This document shows, piece after piece, positions 31,855 through 41,596 of a stretch of 64,000 nucleotides of DNA (its first letter is position 1; each line of letters begins with the position of its first letter). A program made the translations under genes and the position numbers. Origin of the DNA: an uncultured Oscillospiraceae bacterium (GTDB lineage: Bacteria > Bacillota > Clostridia > Oscillospirales > Oscillospiraceae); contig CAKTNN010000007.1 of NCBI GenBank assembly GCA_934589065.1, forward strand, positions 10,989 to 74,988, given 5' to 3'. The notes beneath the pieces are model-generated. The model did no database searches. It saw only the letters and a list, made by a program, of their open reading frames with translations, and had not been told where the DNA came from.

Positions 31855-32922
31855 TCATTCCTTTGGAAGCATTTCAGCATCCGTAGAGCCCCGGATTGTG
31901 AAGGTTGGCGCAATATACAGGTGCCGGATATTCTTCCGCTGGGCCGGACTTTGCAGGGTGATCAGCAAATTTACCGCCTCCGTGCAAAGGGCTTGGTTTG
32001 AAAAGGAATAGGTTGTCACCGGTGGGCAAAGGTAGGGAGAATAGTCCTCATTCAGGGTCACAATTTTAACATCCTGAGGAACGCGTTTGCCGATCTCGTA
32101 GAGATACCACAAAATTCCGGCAGTAAAGGCATCCGTCCAACCGATAATGCCATCGATATCCGGGTCTTGGGAAAAGGCCAGCTTGGCACAGGCATATCCG
32201 GCTTTGGCAAACTCTCCATTCTTCCAGGGATACGTATAAATTTGTGCCTTTTCCAGCCAGGGTTCCTCCTGGGTGCCGGCCCGGAACGCTGTCTGCTGGA
32301 GTCCTGCGGATTTGCTCTGGGTATCCGGCGGGGACAGAAGCGCCAGACGGCGGCATCCCATATCCCGCAGATGTGCAATGGAAAGGGAAATTCCCGTATC
32401 AAAGTCATTGATAATGCTGTGGATTCTGGAATAAGGTGTGGCAAACTCCGAAAAGAGTACAATCGGGACTTCGCAATCCTGAATAAACTGCTGGGTCTGC
32501 CTGTCCAGGGACAGCATGGGCACCACCGGCACAAGAATCCCGCTGGGATGATCGGTAAGCACCTGCTCCAATGCCTGAATCAGCGTCAGCTCGCCAAGAT
32601 TGACGGAATACACCTTGGTGGCATAGCCTTTGGATTTGGCAATTTCAGAGAATACGGAACTCATCGTCGCAAACTGCGCACTGGCATTTGGAGAATAGGG
32701 CGGCGTGAGGAACGCAAAAACCCGGCGGTTTCTCCCCCGGACAGCAGAAGTCTGCCCCTCGGTCTGTGCCCCCAGGGCCTCCAGGGCCCGGCGGATGGCG
32801 TCCCCCTTTTCCGGGCTGAGGTAGCCGCTGGAATTGAGGTACCGGGATACTGCCGTAGGGCTGACTCCCGCCGCCTTGGCAATATCCCCAATCAGGAGTT
32901 TGTTTCCGTTTTTATCCAGCAT
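31855..32922 (-). CDS. LacI family transcriptional regulator
   Basis: 355 residues. The N-terminal HTH reads LLIGDIAKAAGVSPTAVSRY (about 9-28), followed by the LacI hinge helix region. A periplasmic-binding-protein-like sugar-sensing domain extends from about 68 to the end (VFAFLTPPYSPNA, DIDGIIGWTDAF, VKIVTLNEDYSPYL). I chose the ATG at 32922, behind AAGGAGG, over the earlier in-frame start. It overlaps the end of the MFS gene by 11 bases, so the regulator is co-transcribed with a carrier, probably for the sugar it senses. Confidence 0.9.
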   Translation of the reverse strand: MLDKNGNKLLIGDIAKAAGVSPTAVSRYLNSSGYLSPEKGDAIRRALEALGAQTEGQTSAVRGRNRRVFAFLTPPYSPNASAQFATMSSVFSEIAKSKGYATKVYSVNLGELTLIQALEQVLTDHPSGILVPVVPMLSLDRQTQQFIQDCEVPIVLFSEFATPYSRIHSIINDFDTGISLSIAHLRDMGCRRLALLSPPDTQSKSAGLQQTAFRAGTQEEPWLEKAQIYTYPWKNGEFAKAGYACAKLAFSQDPDIDGIIGWTDAFTAGILWYLYEIGKRVPQDVKIVTLNEDYSPYLCPPVTTYSFSNQALCTEAVNLLITLQSPAQRKNIRHLYIAPTFTIRGSTDAEMLPKE

Positions 32923-34054
32923 TCTCACAAACCTCCTTGGTGCAGGGCGCAAACAGTAAAACCAGGATGCCTGCCACCGTAGGCAGAATCATCAGGCCAA
33001 AAATCTCATTCAGGCTCCACCGCCCGTTCAGAAGGGATACCAGGCCGTTGGCAATTACGGTGCACAGGGCCATTTGGATTCCCGTCCATATACTCACCGC
33101 CCGGGCGCGCAGCTCCGGGGCGGCTCTGCCCAGCAGTTCCATAATGGCAGGCTGGGTCAGGCCATAGGATAGGGCCTCCAGCAGCTGCGCCGCCGTCAGC
33201 ATCCAGGGTGCCGTACTGTTTGCCATCCAGCCCAGGCGCGCAATCATTGCCAGGCCGCCCAGGGTCAGCAGGCAGCGGCAACTGCACCGCTTCCGAAGCC
33301 AGGGGTAGGCCATCAGCACCGGCATAATGCTGAAACTCATAATTGACATTGCCACCCCCTGATGGGACGCATCTCCCCCCAGGCTCAGCAGTGCAACGGG
33401 AAGATATACAAGAATCACCCGCCAGGGCAAAAACAGCAGCCCGCCCCCAAGAAGCAGGGGCAAAAACGTCTTTACGGATCCCCTGCTCTGCTGCTTGCTT
33501 TTGGGCGATACCGGCTCTTCCGGAAGCCGCAAAACGCTTAAAAAGCACAGAACCAGGCAAGCGCCATGGATTAGAAACATTTTGTCAATGCCCCACCGGG
33601 TATAAAATCTCCCCAGAAACATGGTGGCAGCGGCACCGGTCAGGCTCCCCAGGGTGCGCATGGAGCTGTAGTGCACCTCCGGGGTGGAAAGGGTATAGCT
33701 GTCCAATTGCCCAATCAGGGAAAAATCCGCCAAAGTCACCGGCAAAACGGTGAAAATCACCAGTGCCAGGTTTCCATGGAACCGCACCACCGTAAACCCA
33801 AGGGGAACCGCCAGCGCCAACAGTAGCAGGATCAGCTTTCGGGTGGTGACCTTTGTGCCGGATATCCTCCCTACCAGAAACTGCACAAGGAAATTCCCCA
33901 CGGATGTGCAGGTGCTCAGCAGCGCGACCGCCTCCGTACCGTATCCCAGAGAGGTAAGGTAGATCGCCTCAAACGGAAACAGCGCCATATACCCAAGATA
34001 AAACAAGCCATAAGCCATTCCCAGCTTGGGGCGGATGTGGTGTCTGCTGTCCAT
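32912..34054 (-). CDS. MFS transporter, sugar/nucleoside-type
   Basis: 380 residues, 12 predicted helices, resembling the MFS_1-like/LacY-NupG side of the superfamily (KLGMAYGLFYLGYMALFPFE near the start). A charged loop PEEPVSPKSKQQSRGSVK divides the halves at about 180-197. It lies 43 bases after the GH25 gene and overlaps the LacI gene, so all three may form one transcript. Substrate unknown; with a LacI partner a saccharide, perhaps a cell-wall-derived one, is the natural guess. Confidence 0.82.
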   Translation of the reverse strand: MDSRHHIRPKLGMAYGLFYLGYMALFPFEAIYLTSLGYGTEAVALLSTCTSVGNFLVQFLVGRISGTKVTTRKLILLLLALAVPLGFTVVRFHGNLALVIFTVLPVTLADFSLIGQLDSYTLSTPEVHYSSMRTLGSLTGAAATMFLGRFYTRWGIDKMFLIHGACLVLCFLSVLRLPEEPVSPKSKQQSRGSVKTFLPLLLGGGLLFLPWRVILVYLPVALLSLGGDASHQGVAMSIMSFSIMPVLMAYPWLRKRCSCRCLLTLGGLAMIARLGWMANSTAPWMLTAAQLLEALSYGLTQPAIMELLGRAAPELRARAVSIWTGIQMALCTVIANGLVSLLNGRWSLNEIFGLMILPTVAGILVLLFAPCTKEVCENAG

Positions 34055-34097
34055 TTTTCTTCCGATTCCTTTCTCTCCCGGTGTTTTTCAGCGGCGA

Positions 34098-35633
34098 TCA
34101 GCCGGCTTCGTTTAAGTATTTTGTAATGCAGTAGAGGGTCTGCCCGTTGTATTCCACTCGGGACCAGCCCACATCCCGGTTAATGCCGGTACGCTTGACG
34201 GTATCGGCGCTGGTAATGGTCGCCGCCACCTGGCAGGCAGGATTGTCCACCGAGGGCATAGTGCGCAGATTCACCTTTTCCTTGGGGGTAACATAGTCCT
34301 CCATCTCTTCAAAGGGCGTTTTGATCTCATCCGTATCCACTTCCACCGCATTGCCGTTTTCGTCCAACAGCACCAGGTAGCTGGATACGGCATAGCAGGT
34401 GGTTCCGTTCCAGTCCAGTCTGGACCAGCCGTTATTGCTGATGCCGGTGCGCTGGGCCTTCTCCCCGTTTTTCAGCTGCCCGATCACCTGAGAATCCTCG
34501 CTTTCCACAGAAGGAATGGTTCTCAGGTTTACGGAATCCTTAGCTGTGACGGTTTCCGTCACATTGTCAAACTGGGTCTTAAAGCCATCCGCACCCCCGG
34601 AAACGGCAGGGTCGTAGCTCAGGTCTGTGGTCAGGAAATTGCTGACGGCATAGCACACCTGGCCCTGATACACCACCCGGGACCATCCAGCATCGCTGAT
34701 GGCAGTGCGCTGGGCGGTTTCTCCGTTTAAGAGGGTATAGAGCACCTTGCTCTCCTCCCCCTGGCTGGGAATGCTGCGCAGATTGGTGCGCTCCTTGGCG
34801 GTGACCGTCTCTTCCACCTCCCGGAAGGCCATCATGGCTTCGGGGTCGGGGCCCACCTCCTCCGGCGGTTCGGGATCCTTGGCAGGCTCTATGCCATCGT
34901 AGGCAAACAGGGCAAGATTCATATCCACATCCGTGGATATGCCTGCAATGCGGAAGGCTTTGGAATACTGCCACATATCATATTTTCCCTCGTAGCCGGG
35001 AGCAGGGGTATTGGGATAGGGCTCTTCCGGATATTGGGCCACCCAGATTTTGTAGCGCTTTTCAATGCGCTTTGTTTCCCACCGATCCTCTAATTCGCTT
35101 TTGGAGGCATAGAACATTCCCTCATATCCCAGCTTTTTGATCTGCTTTAAAAAAGCCAGAGCCACATCCGTACGCTCCTGGGCCGTCATGTTCTTTTGCC
35201 GGCTTTCCGGATCGTCAAATCCCTCGCAGTCGAAGACAATGGGGTAGGTGATGGGATACTTGGCAACCAGCTCCGCCACCCACTGGGCTTCCTCCTGGGC
35301 TTCCTCCTCGCTCACCGCCGTGGAAAAGAAATAGCCCCCCACAGGGATGCCCGCCTTGCTGGCCTCCTGGAGGTTATACCGGGCATTGGAGTCTTCGGTG
35401 ATGACGCCATCCTTGGCGGTGCGGTAGCCCAGCCGCACCATGGCAAACTTCACCCCCGCCTCGGCAACGCTCTTCCAGCCGATGGTTCCCTGATATCTGG
35501 CAACGTCAATGCCCAGGCACAGGGTATCGGTCTGCTTGGTTTTCCGCCCGCAGGCGCAAAGGCTCAGCACAAGGCTCAGCCCAAGAATGCCGCAGAGCAG
35601 GCGGCGGGGAAGGCTGCGTTTTTTTATATCCAT
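34098..35633 (-). CDS. GH25 lysozyme-like lipoprotein with three SH3 repeats
   Basis: Secreted muramidase anchored as a lipoprotein, 511 residues. It starts MDIKKRSLPRRLLCGILGLS, with lipobox LCAC (predicted lipidated Cys28). The GH25 domain spans about 38-230, with D43 in GIDVARYQG and the catalytic D/E pair in IVFDCEGF (D135, E137). Three bacterial SH3-like repeats follow, each opening with a VTAKE/VTPKE-xxNLR phrase and containing GWSR (about 275-511). The start at 35633 is preceded by AAAGGAA; upstream in-frame ATGs would bury the signal peptide. Likely cell-wall remodelling at the membrane surface. Confidence 0.88.
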   Translation of the reverse strand: MDIKKRSLPRRLLCGILGLSLVLSLCACGRKTKQTDTLCLGIDVARYQGTIGWKSVAEAGVKFAMVRLGYRTAKDGVITEDSNARYNLQEASKAGIPVGGYFFSTAVSEEEAQEEAQWVAELVAKYPITYPIVFDCEGFDDPESRQKNMTAQERTDVALAFLKQIKKLGYEGMFYASKSELEDRWETKRIEKRYKIWVAQYPEEPYPNTPAPGYEGKYDMWQYSKAFRIAGISTDVDMNLALFAYDGIEPAKDPEPPEEVGPDPEAMMAFREVEETVTAKERTNLRSIPSQGEESKVLYTLLNGETAQRTAISDAGWSRVVYQGQVCYAVSNFLTTDLSYDPAVSGGADGFKTQFDNVTETVTAKDSVNLRTIPSVESEDSQVIGQLKNGEKAQRTGISNNGWSRLDWNGTTCYAVSSYLVLLDENGNAVEVDTDEIKTPFEEMEDYVTPKEKVNLRTMPSVDNPACQVAATITSADTVKRTGINRDVGWSRVEYNGQTLYCITKYLNEAG

Positions 35634-35673
35634 AGGTAAAATTCCTTTTCTGTGTTTTTTGTGCTTTTTCGAC

Positions 35674-35702
35674 ATTGTACCACACTTTTTTCCATCCGTA
35701 AA
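35674..35702 (-). promoter_or_regulatory. Promoter of the GH25-MFS-lacI operon
   Basis: Minus strand TTTACG (35702-35697), a 17-base spacer and TACAAT (35679-35674). Confidence 0.6.
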
Positions 35703-35826
35703 GTCAGTGGTTTTCATTTTCAGAGTCCGCAAGTTTACACTCTATTCATATTTCTTTCAGATTGCCTTCAGTTTTCACCACTACAATGATACTATTTAAT
35801 AATGAATCAATCTGGAGGTATCCCCT

Positions 35827-37470
35827 ATGGCGAACACAAACCAAGCCCGGAAGCGGAAAAAAACGCTCCAGCGCGTCATAGCCATCGTAGCCGTTGTGCT
35901 GCTGATTCTGCTGTGCGCCGTGCTGTATGTCCGGCGGAGAGTTCAGCATTCCGTAACTGCCCAGAGCTCTTCCAATATTAAAAGCGCCTCCGTTACCGTT
36001 GGCTCCATTCAGGCTGCAGTATCCGGCAGCGGCACCCTGGTCAGCGAGGATGTGGAAGATCTGTCCGTCCCCTCTACCGTAAAGGTGGAAAAGCTCTATG
36101 TAGAGCAGGGTGATGACGTGGAAGAGGGTACGCTTCTTGCCAGCGTAAACACCAGCACCGTGCTGACCACCCTGTCCACCGTACAAAAGAACCTGGACAG
36201 CCTGGATTCCGACCTGCGGGATGCCAGCAATGACAAGGTCAGCTCCACCATCAATGCCGGTGTGCCCGGTCGGGTCAAGGCAATCTATGCCGAAAAGGGC
36301 GATGATGTGGCAACGGTCATGTATGAAAAGGGCGCTCTGGCTCTGTTGTCCATGGATGGCTACCTGGCGGTAGACCTGGATGCCGCAGACTTTGCCGCCG
36401 GTGACACCGTCACGGTTACGGACAGCAACGGCAAAGAATGGGAAGGAACAGTCGATCAGGTCACCTCCGACACCGCAACGGTTCTGATCACCGACGACGG
36501 CCCCCTGGTTGACAGTGAAGTCACCGTCAACGGGCAGAAGGGTACGCTGTACATCCATCAGCCGGTGAAGGTCACGGGCTACGCCGGAACCATCCAGTCG
36601 GTCACTGCCAAGGAAAATGCCAAGGTTTACTCCACCTATCAGCTGTTCTCCCTGACGGACACCTCCGATACCTCCAAATACGATAAGCTGCTGGAAGACC
36701 GGGCGGAATACGAAGAGCTTTATCAGGAGCTGGTAAAGCTCTATAAGGACGGCGGTCTGGTTGCCCAGCGAAACGGCACCATTCAGTCCGCCACCGACCT
36801 GGATACCGTTACCCTGGGCTCCGATCCTCTGGAAGACACGGTTCTCTTCTCTCTGGACCCCGATGAAACCATGTCCGTTACCGTCTCCGTGGACGAAACC
36901 GACATTCTCTCTCTGAAGGTGGGTCAGGAGGTTTCCGTCACCGTGGATTCCATTGGGGAGACGCCCTTTACCGGCACCATAGCAGAGGTGGATCCCACCG
37001 GAACCGACGGCGCTTACTCCGCAAAGGTCACCCTGCCCAAGCAGAAGAATATGCTCTCCGGAATGACCGCCGACGTGGACGTGACCATTGACGGCGTTGA
37101 AAATGCCCTGCTGCTGCCGGTAGACGCCATCAAGAAAACCAGCGCCACGGCTTATGTCTATACCTCCTACGATTCCGAAACCGATACCTTGGGCGGCATG
37201 GTGGAGGTAACCCTGGGGCTGTCCAACGGGACCTATACGGAAATCGTTTCCGGCCTGCAGGAGGGAGATACCGTTTATTACACCCCCAAGGAGCAGACCT
37301 TCACCTTCGGCGGCATGACCTTTACCACCTCCGGGGATTTCTCCCCCATGGGCGGTATGAGCGGCGGAATGGGTGCAGGCATGAGCGGCGGCAATGATCA
37401 GGGCAGCGGCTCCGGTCGTCCCGACAAGATGCCCTCCGGTATGAGCGCAATGCCCGGAATGGGAGGCTAA
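35827..37470 (+). CDS. MacA/HlyD-like membrane fusion (adaptor) protein, first copy
   Basis: 547 residues. Signal anchor at about 15-38 (VIAIVAVVLLILLCAVLYV). A lipoyl/barrel-sandwich domain is split by a short coiled coil (LTTLSTVQKNLDSLDSDLRD), with the second half GRVKAIYAEKGDDV. Further beta-barrel domains follow (VTVSVDETDILSLKVGQEVS). The C-terminal tail is Gly/Met-rich (MGGMSGGMGAGMSGG). In Gram-positives such adaptors work with a MacB-type permease to export peptides or to sense and remove antimicrobials. GGAGG precedes the ATG; the next gene starts 1 base after the stop. Repeats of TTCAG at 35756-35771 upstream could be a response-regulator site (inference). Confidence 0.85.
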   Translation: MANTNQARKRKKTLQRVIAIVAVVLLILLCAVLYVRRRVQHSVTAQSSSNIKSASVTVGSIQAAVSGSGTLVSEDVEDLSVPSTVKVEKLYVEQGDDVEEGTLLASVNTSTVLTTLSTVQKNLDSLDSDLRDASNDKVSSTINAGVPGRVKAIYAEKGDDVATVMYEKGALALLSMDGYLAVDLDAADFAAGDTVTVTDSNGKEWEGTVDQVTSDTATVLITDDGPLVDSEVTVNGQKGTLYIHQPVKVTGYAGTIQSVTAKENAKVYSTYQLFSLTDTSDTSKYDKLLEDRAEYEELYQELVKLYKDGGLVAQRNGTIQSATDLDTVTLGSDPLEDTVLFSLDPDETMSVTVSVDETDILSLKVGQEVSVTVDSIGETPFTGTIAEVDPTGTDGAYSAKVTLPKQKNMLSGMTADVDVTIDGVENALLLPVDAIKKTSATAYVYTSYDSETDTLGGMVEVTLGLSNGTYTEIVSGLQEGDTVYYTPKEQTFTFGGMTFTTSGDFSPMGGMSGGMGAGMSGGNDQGSGSGRPDKMPSGMSAMPGMGG

Positions 37471-37471
37471 C

Positions 37472-38143
37472 ATGATCGACTTAAAGGATATTTCCAGGGT
37501 CTATCAGGTTGGCAGCGAAAAGGTATACGCCCTGAACAAAGCCAATCTGCATATCTCCCCCGGTGAATTTGTCAGTATCATCGGCCCCTCCGGCTCCGGC
37601 AAATCCACACTGATGAACATCATCGGCTGCCTGGATACGGCGGATTCCGGAACCTATCTTCTGGACGGAACCCCCATCGAAGACTATACGGAAAACGAGC
37701 TGGCCCGAATCCGGAATCGGAAAATCGGATTCGTATTCCAAAGCTTTAACCTGATTTCCAAGCTCACCGCAGAAGAAAACGTTGAGCTTCCCCTGATTTA
37801 CCAAAAGGTTCCCCGGGCGGAACGGAAGGAGCGGGTAGAAGCCGCCCTGGCACGGGTAAACCTGCAAAAGCGGGCCAAGCATCTGCCCACGGAGCTTTCC
37901 GGCGGTCAGCAGCAGCGTGTGGCAATCGCCCGGGCCATCGTCACAAAGCCAAGCCTCATCCTGGCTGACGAGCCCACCGGCAACCTGGACTCCAAGACCA
38001 CCATTGAAATTATGGATATCTTCCACGAGCTCCACGATGCCGGAAATACCATCGTTCTCATCACCCACGATGACGAGGTTGCCAAGCAGGCCAGCCGCAT
38101 CGTGCGAATTAAGGACGGTCAGCTGACGGAGGTAGAAGCATGA
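37472..38143 (+). CDS. ABC transporter ATPase, MacB/LolD type
   Basis: 223 residues. Walker A is IGPSGSGKST (about 36-45), Q-loop FVFQSFNLI, signature LSGGQQQRVAIARA (about 139-152), Walker B LILADEPTGNLD (about 159-170), and switch His in LITHDDEVAKQ. This subclass pairs with four-helix MacB/FtsX-type permeases, and the next gene is one; the two overlap by 4 bases (ATGA). Confidence 0.95.
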   Translation: MIDLKDISRVYQVGSEKVYALNKANLHISPGEFVSIIGPSGSGKSTLMNIIGCLDTADSGTYLLDGTPIEDYTENELARIRNRKIGFVFQSFNLISKLTAEENVELPLIYQKVPRAERKERVEAALARVNLQKRAKHLPTELSGGQQQRVAIARAIVTKPSLILADEPTGNLDSKTTIEIMDIFHELHDAGNTIVLITHDDEVAKQASRIVRIKDGQLTEVEA

Positions 38144-39330
38144 TTCAAGCATTTAAAATGGCTATGAAATCCATCTCCGGCAATAAATTCCGGGCATTCC
38201 TCACCATGCTGGGCATTATCATTGGCGTTATGGCCCTGGTGATTCTGGTAAGCCTGGTTTCCGGCGCCACCGGCACGGTGACCGACACCATTTCCAGCCT
38301 GGGCAGCAACCTATTGACCGTCACCGTGTCCGATGACAAGGGTAAGCCCGTCACCCTGGATACCCTGGATGAATGGATGGCAGATGAGCGCATCGGTCTG
38401 GCTTCCCCCTCTGCAACCGCCAGTGCCACCGGCAAATACGGCTCCACCACCAAAACCGTGACCGTTTACGGTGCGACCCCTGCCTACGCCACCATCAACG
38501 GGCAGACGCTGCTGCTGGGCCGCTTCCTCAATCAGGCGGATGTAGAAAACCACACCAACGTCTGCATCATCCCCGAAAAGACCGCCGAGGATATAATCGG
38601 CTACACCGACTGTCTGGGAGAAGAGCTGTCCCTGAACGGGGTGAAATACACCGTGGTTGGGGTATTTAAAGACGATGACGAGTCTCTTACCGGCATTCTC
38701 ACCAAGAATTCCATGATGGCCTACGTTCCCTATACCAGTCTGATGCGGCTGTCCAGCACGGTTTCTTCCTCCTTCTCCTCCTTCTCCGTCAGTGCTCCGG
38801 AAAACGGAAACATAGATACTGCGGAAAGCGCCATGAAGCAGCTGCTTCTGGAACGGTTTCATGAGGACGAGGACGCCTTCTCCATTCTCTCCCAGAATAT
38901 GCTGGAGGATGCCATGACCAACGTCACCGCAATTCTGACGGTGCTGCTGGGCGGCATTGCCGCCATTTCCCTGATCGTCGGCGGCATCGGCATTATGAAC
39001 ATCATGCTGGTCACCGTTACAGAGCGCACCCGGGAAATCGGCATCCGGAAAGCCATCGGCGCAGGCCGTGGGGTGATTTTGCAGCAGTTTCTTCTGGAAA
39101 GCGTGGTGCTGTGCATGATCGGCTGCGCCATCGGTGTTTTCCTGTCCTGGGTGGTGCTGCGGGTTATTTCCGTGATGGTTGCAAGCATGGGCCTGAACTT
39201 CGATCTGGAGTGGACGGTTGTGGCAATTGCCGTAGCCTTCTGCTTTGCCATCGGCGTGATTTTTGGTCTGTACCCCGCCAACAAGGCAGCCAAGCTGCCT
39301 CCCATCGAAGCCCTGCACTATGGCGGTTAA
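38140..39330 (+). CDS. MacB-type ABC permease
   Basis: 396 residues. Helix 1 at about 20-40 (AFLTMLGIIIGVMALVILVS), a large extracellular MacB periplasmic-core-like domain (about 45-255), then three helices in the C-terminal FtsX domain, with GGIGIMNIMLVTVTERTREI and GIRKAIGAGRG at the coupling region. The C-terminus ends KAAKLPPIEALHYG, as usual. Start overlaps the ATPase stop; the second adaptor follows 9 bases downstream. Confidence 0.93.
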   Translation: MIQAFKMAMKSISGNKFRAFLTMLGIIIGVMALVILVSLVSGATGTVTDTISSLGSNLLTVTVSDDKGKPVTLDTLDEWMADERIGLASPSATASATGKYGSTTKTVTVYGATPAYATINGQTLLLGRFLNQADVENHTNVCIIPEKTAEDIIGYTDCLGEELSLNGVKYTVVGVFKDDDESLTGILTKNSMMAYVPYTSLMRLSSTVSSSFSSFSVSAPENGNIDTAESAMKQLLLERFHEDEDAFSILSQNMLEDAMTNVTAILTVLLGGIAAISLIVGGIGIMNIMLVTVTERTREIGIRKAIGAGRGVILQQFLLESVVLCMIGCAIGVFLSWVVLRVISVMVASMGLNFDLEWTVVAIAVAFCFAIGVIFGLYPANKAAKLPPIEALHYGG

Positions 39331-39339
39331 GGAGGAACT

Positions 39340-41589
39340 ATGAAAAATCTTCTCAAAAAACAAGCTGCCTCTTCCATGCCGCCTCTGGATATTGAGGAAG
39401 AGGATGTTCCCCACCGGGACGGAAACGGCCCGGTATGGATTGCGGTTCTGTGCGTCATTCTGGCGGTGGCGCTGCTGGTTTCCAGTCTGCCCTCCGCCGC
39501 CACTTCTTCCAGCTCCGTCCGCTCCAGCGTGCTGAACTGTCAGCTGGATTCCAGGGAGATTTCCACCGTGCTGCGGGGTGCCGGAACGCTGGCCTCCCAG
39601 GACGGAGAGGACGTAACCGTCCCCGTTTCTCTGGAAATTAAGAACTACTATGTAAAAAACGGTCAGGCCCTCTCGGAGGGCGACCCCATCGCCGCCTTTG
39701 ACCCGGTGGAGGTCCAGTCCGCAGTTTCCCAGCTGCAATCCGTGCTGAAAGATTTGGATTCTGCCATTGCTGCGGCCTTTGACTCCACCCCCGCCTCCAC
39801 CGTTCAGGCCGGAACTTCCGGCCGCGTCAAGAAAATCTATGCCGAAAAGGGCACCCCCGTGGCGGATACCATGTACCGGGAGGGCGCACTGATGCTCCTG
39901 TCCCTGGACGGCCTGATGGCAGTGGACCTGGATACGGAGCTGACCCCCAACGAGGAAGTCACCGTTACCCTTTCCGACGGCACGGAGCTTCCCGGAAAGG
40001 TTCAGAAGGTTGCCGATGGCATTTCCACCGTGACCGTATCCGATGAAAAAACGGAGTTTGGCGATTCCGTCACCGTTGCCGCAGAAAGCGGTAAGGTTCT
40101 GGGCACGGGAACGCTGTACATCCACAATATGCTCCGGGTCACCGGGCTCTACGGCACGGTGGACTCCATCAACGTGAGTCTCAACCGAAAGATTTCCAAC
40201 GGCACGACGCTCATTACCCTGAAGGATACAGGCCGGACTGCAACCTACCAGAGCCTGCTCAGCCGCCGCGCCGAACTGGAAGAGCAGCTGGATAGCCTGC
40301 TGCAGCTAGGCAGCGACGGCATTCTCCGGGCAAAAGAAACCGGGATTGTTTCCGGTGTGGATTCCGACATCGATTATGTGTCCCCGGGCACGCTGGAAAT
40401 CCGGCAGCGCAGCCACGCCAGCCCCGGATATGTAAAGATTTCCGGTGCTTTGCTGGACGCGCCTCCTGCCGGAGGCAATGAATCCGGCGACTCCGGCGGT
40501 TCCGGTGGTTCCGGCAATGAGAACCCCGGCGGCGAGAATCCCGGCGGCGGCTCCGGCGGCGAAAACCCCGGCGGCGGCTCCGGCGGCGAAAACCCCGGCG
40601 GTGACTCCGGCGGCGGTTCCGGCGGCGAGTCCGGCGGCGGTTCCGGCGGTCAGGATCCCGAAACGCCCCCCACTGAAACCGCGACCTATACCATTGGCTA
40701 TGTAATCCAGTCCGGCGTGTATGTGCCCACCGGCAGTGCAGAGCTGGCCTTCGGCGCTTCCTTCTCCGCTTCCGCCGTTCCCACGGATGTCAGCGGTGCC
40801 GTCCCCATTCCCGGCGGCAAGGTCTACCTGTGCACGGGAAGCGGCTGGACGGAATCCGTTGCCAGTGCCATCCGGGTGGGAGATACCGTAGCCATCAGCG
40901 GAGAAACCATTGTGTATCTCCCCGGCTCCGGCGGCAGCGGCGCTGCCCCCACCATGCCGGGAGGCTTTGATCTGAGCGGTCTGGATCTATCCGGCTTAAT
41001 GAAAGGGATGACCGGCGGAATGTCCGGCTTCTCCGGGTATTCCGGCTTCTCTACCCCCTCTACGCCCTCTTATGAGTCCTACGATACCACCCAACAGACC
41101 ATCGTCACGCTCACCGGCAAGGATAGCATGACCGTGGATTTCCCGGTGGACGAACTGGACATCCTAACCCTGCAGGTGGGGATGCCCGCCGAGGTAACCC
41201 TGGATGCGCTGCCCGGTCAGCATTTTTCCGGTACGATTACCAAGATTAACACCTACGGTGAAAATTCCGGCGGCGACTCCAAGTTTACCGTCACCGTCAC
41301 CCTTCCCCGAGAGGCAGAGATGCTCTCCGGAATGAACGCTTCGGTGCAGATTACCACCGCCGTATCCGATTCTACCCGCACCCTTCCCGCAGCTGCCATT
41401 CAGTTCCAGGACGGCGCGTCCTGGGTGTATACAAGCTATGACGAAAAGAACGATACCCTCGGCGGTCTTACCCAGGTGGAAACCGGCCTGTCCGACGGCG
41501 AGCAGGTGGAAATTCTCACCTCCTTCCCGGAAGGCACCACCTTCTACTACCGCTACGCCGACTCCATTGAATACCGGTTTGAGCGATAA
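39340..41589 (+). CDS. MacA/HlyD-like adaptor protein, second copy with Gly-rich insert
   Basis: 749 residues. Signal anchor at about 30-50, then the same barrel-sandwich layout as the first adaptor (GRVKKIYAEKGTPV, VSVDEL-type barrel VDFPVDELDILTLQVGMPAE, LPREAEMLSGMNASVQ). Between about 370 and 450 lies a low-complexity Gly/Ser/Asn/Glu linker built from GGENPGGGS units (DNA repeat at 40525-40605), followed by an extra domain with VYVPTGSAELAFGASFS and a Ser/Gly/Phe-rich stretch. Two different adaptors for one permease is unusual; they may form a mixed complex. It ends before a terminator at 41597. Confidence 0.8.
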   Translation: MKNLLKKQAASSMPPLDIEEEDVPHRDGNGPVWIAVLCVILAVALLVSSLPSAATSSSSVRSSVLNCQLDSREISTVLRGAGTLASQDGEDVTVPVSLEIKNYYVKNGQALSEGDPIAAFDPVEVQSAVSQLQSVLKDLDSAIAAAFDSTPASTVQAGTSGRVKKIYAEKGTPVADTMYREGALMLLSLDGLMAVDLDTELTPNEEVTVTLSDGTELPGKVQKVADGISTVTVSDEKTEFGDSVTVAAESGKVLGTGTLYIHNMLRVTGLYGTVDSINVSLNRKISNGTTLITLKDTGRTATYQSLLSRRAELEEQLDSLLQLGSDGILRAKETGIVSGVDSDIDYVSPGTLEIRQRSHASPGYVKISGALLDAPPAGGNESGDSGGSGGSGNENPGGENPGGGSGGENPGGGSGGENPGGDSGGGSGGESGGGSGGQDPETPPTETATYTIGYVIQSGVYVPTGSAELAFGASFSASAVPTDVSGAVPIPGGKVYLCTGSGWTESVASAIRVGDTVAISGETIVYLPGSGGSGAAPTMPGGFDLSGLDLSGLMKGMTGGMSGFSGYSGFSTPSTPSYESYDTTQQTIVTLTGKDSMTVDFPVDELDILTLQVGMPAEVTLDALPGQHFSGTITKINTYGENSGGDSKFTVTVTLPREAEMLSGMNASVQITTAVSDSTRTLPAAAIQFQDGASWVYTSYDEKNDTLGGLTQVETGLSDGEQVEILTSFPEGTTFYYRYADSIEYRFER
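40525..40605 (+). repeat. 27-base in-frame tandem repeat coding GGENPGGGS
   Basis: Three nearly identical 27-base units (ggcggcgaaaaccccggc and so on) followed by shorter 12-base Gly/Ser units to about 40645, all in frame with the adaptor gene. Length changes by slippage would keep the frame and vary linker length. Confidence 0.75.
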
Positions 41590-41596
41590 ACAGCAA

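Noticed and set aside
38311..40125. A 604-codon minus-strand frame
   Set aside because: Opposite the MacB permease and the second adaptor; composition is His/Gly/Asn-rich with no domain. Shadow of the coding strand.
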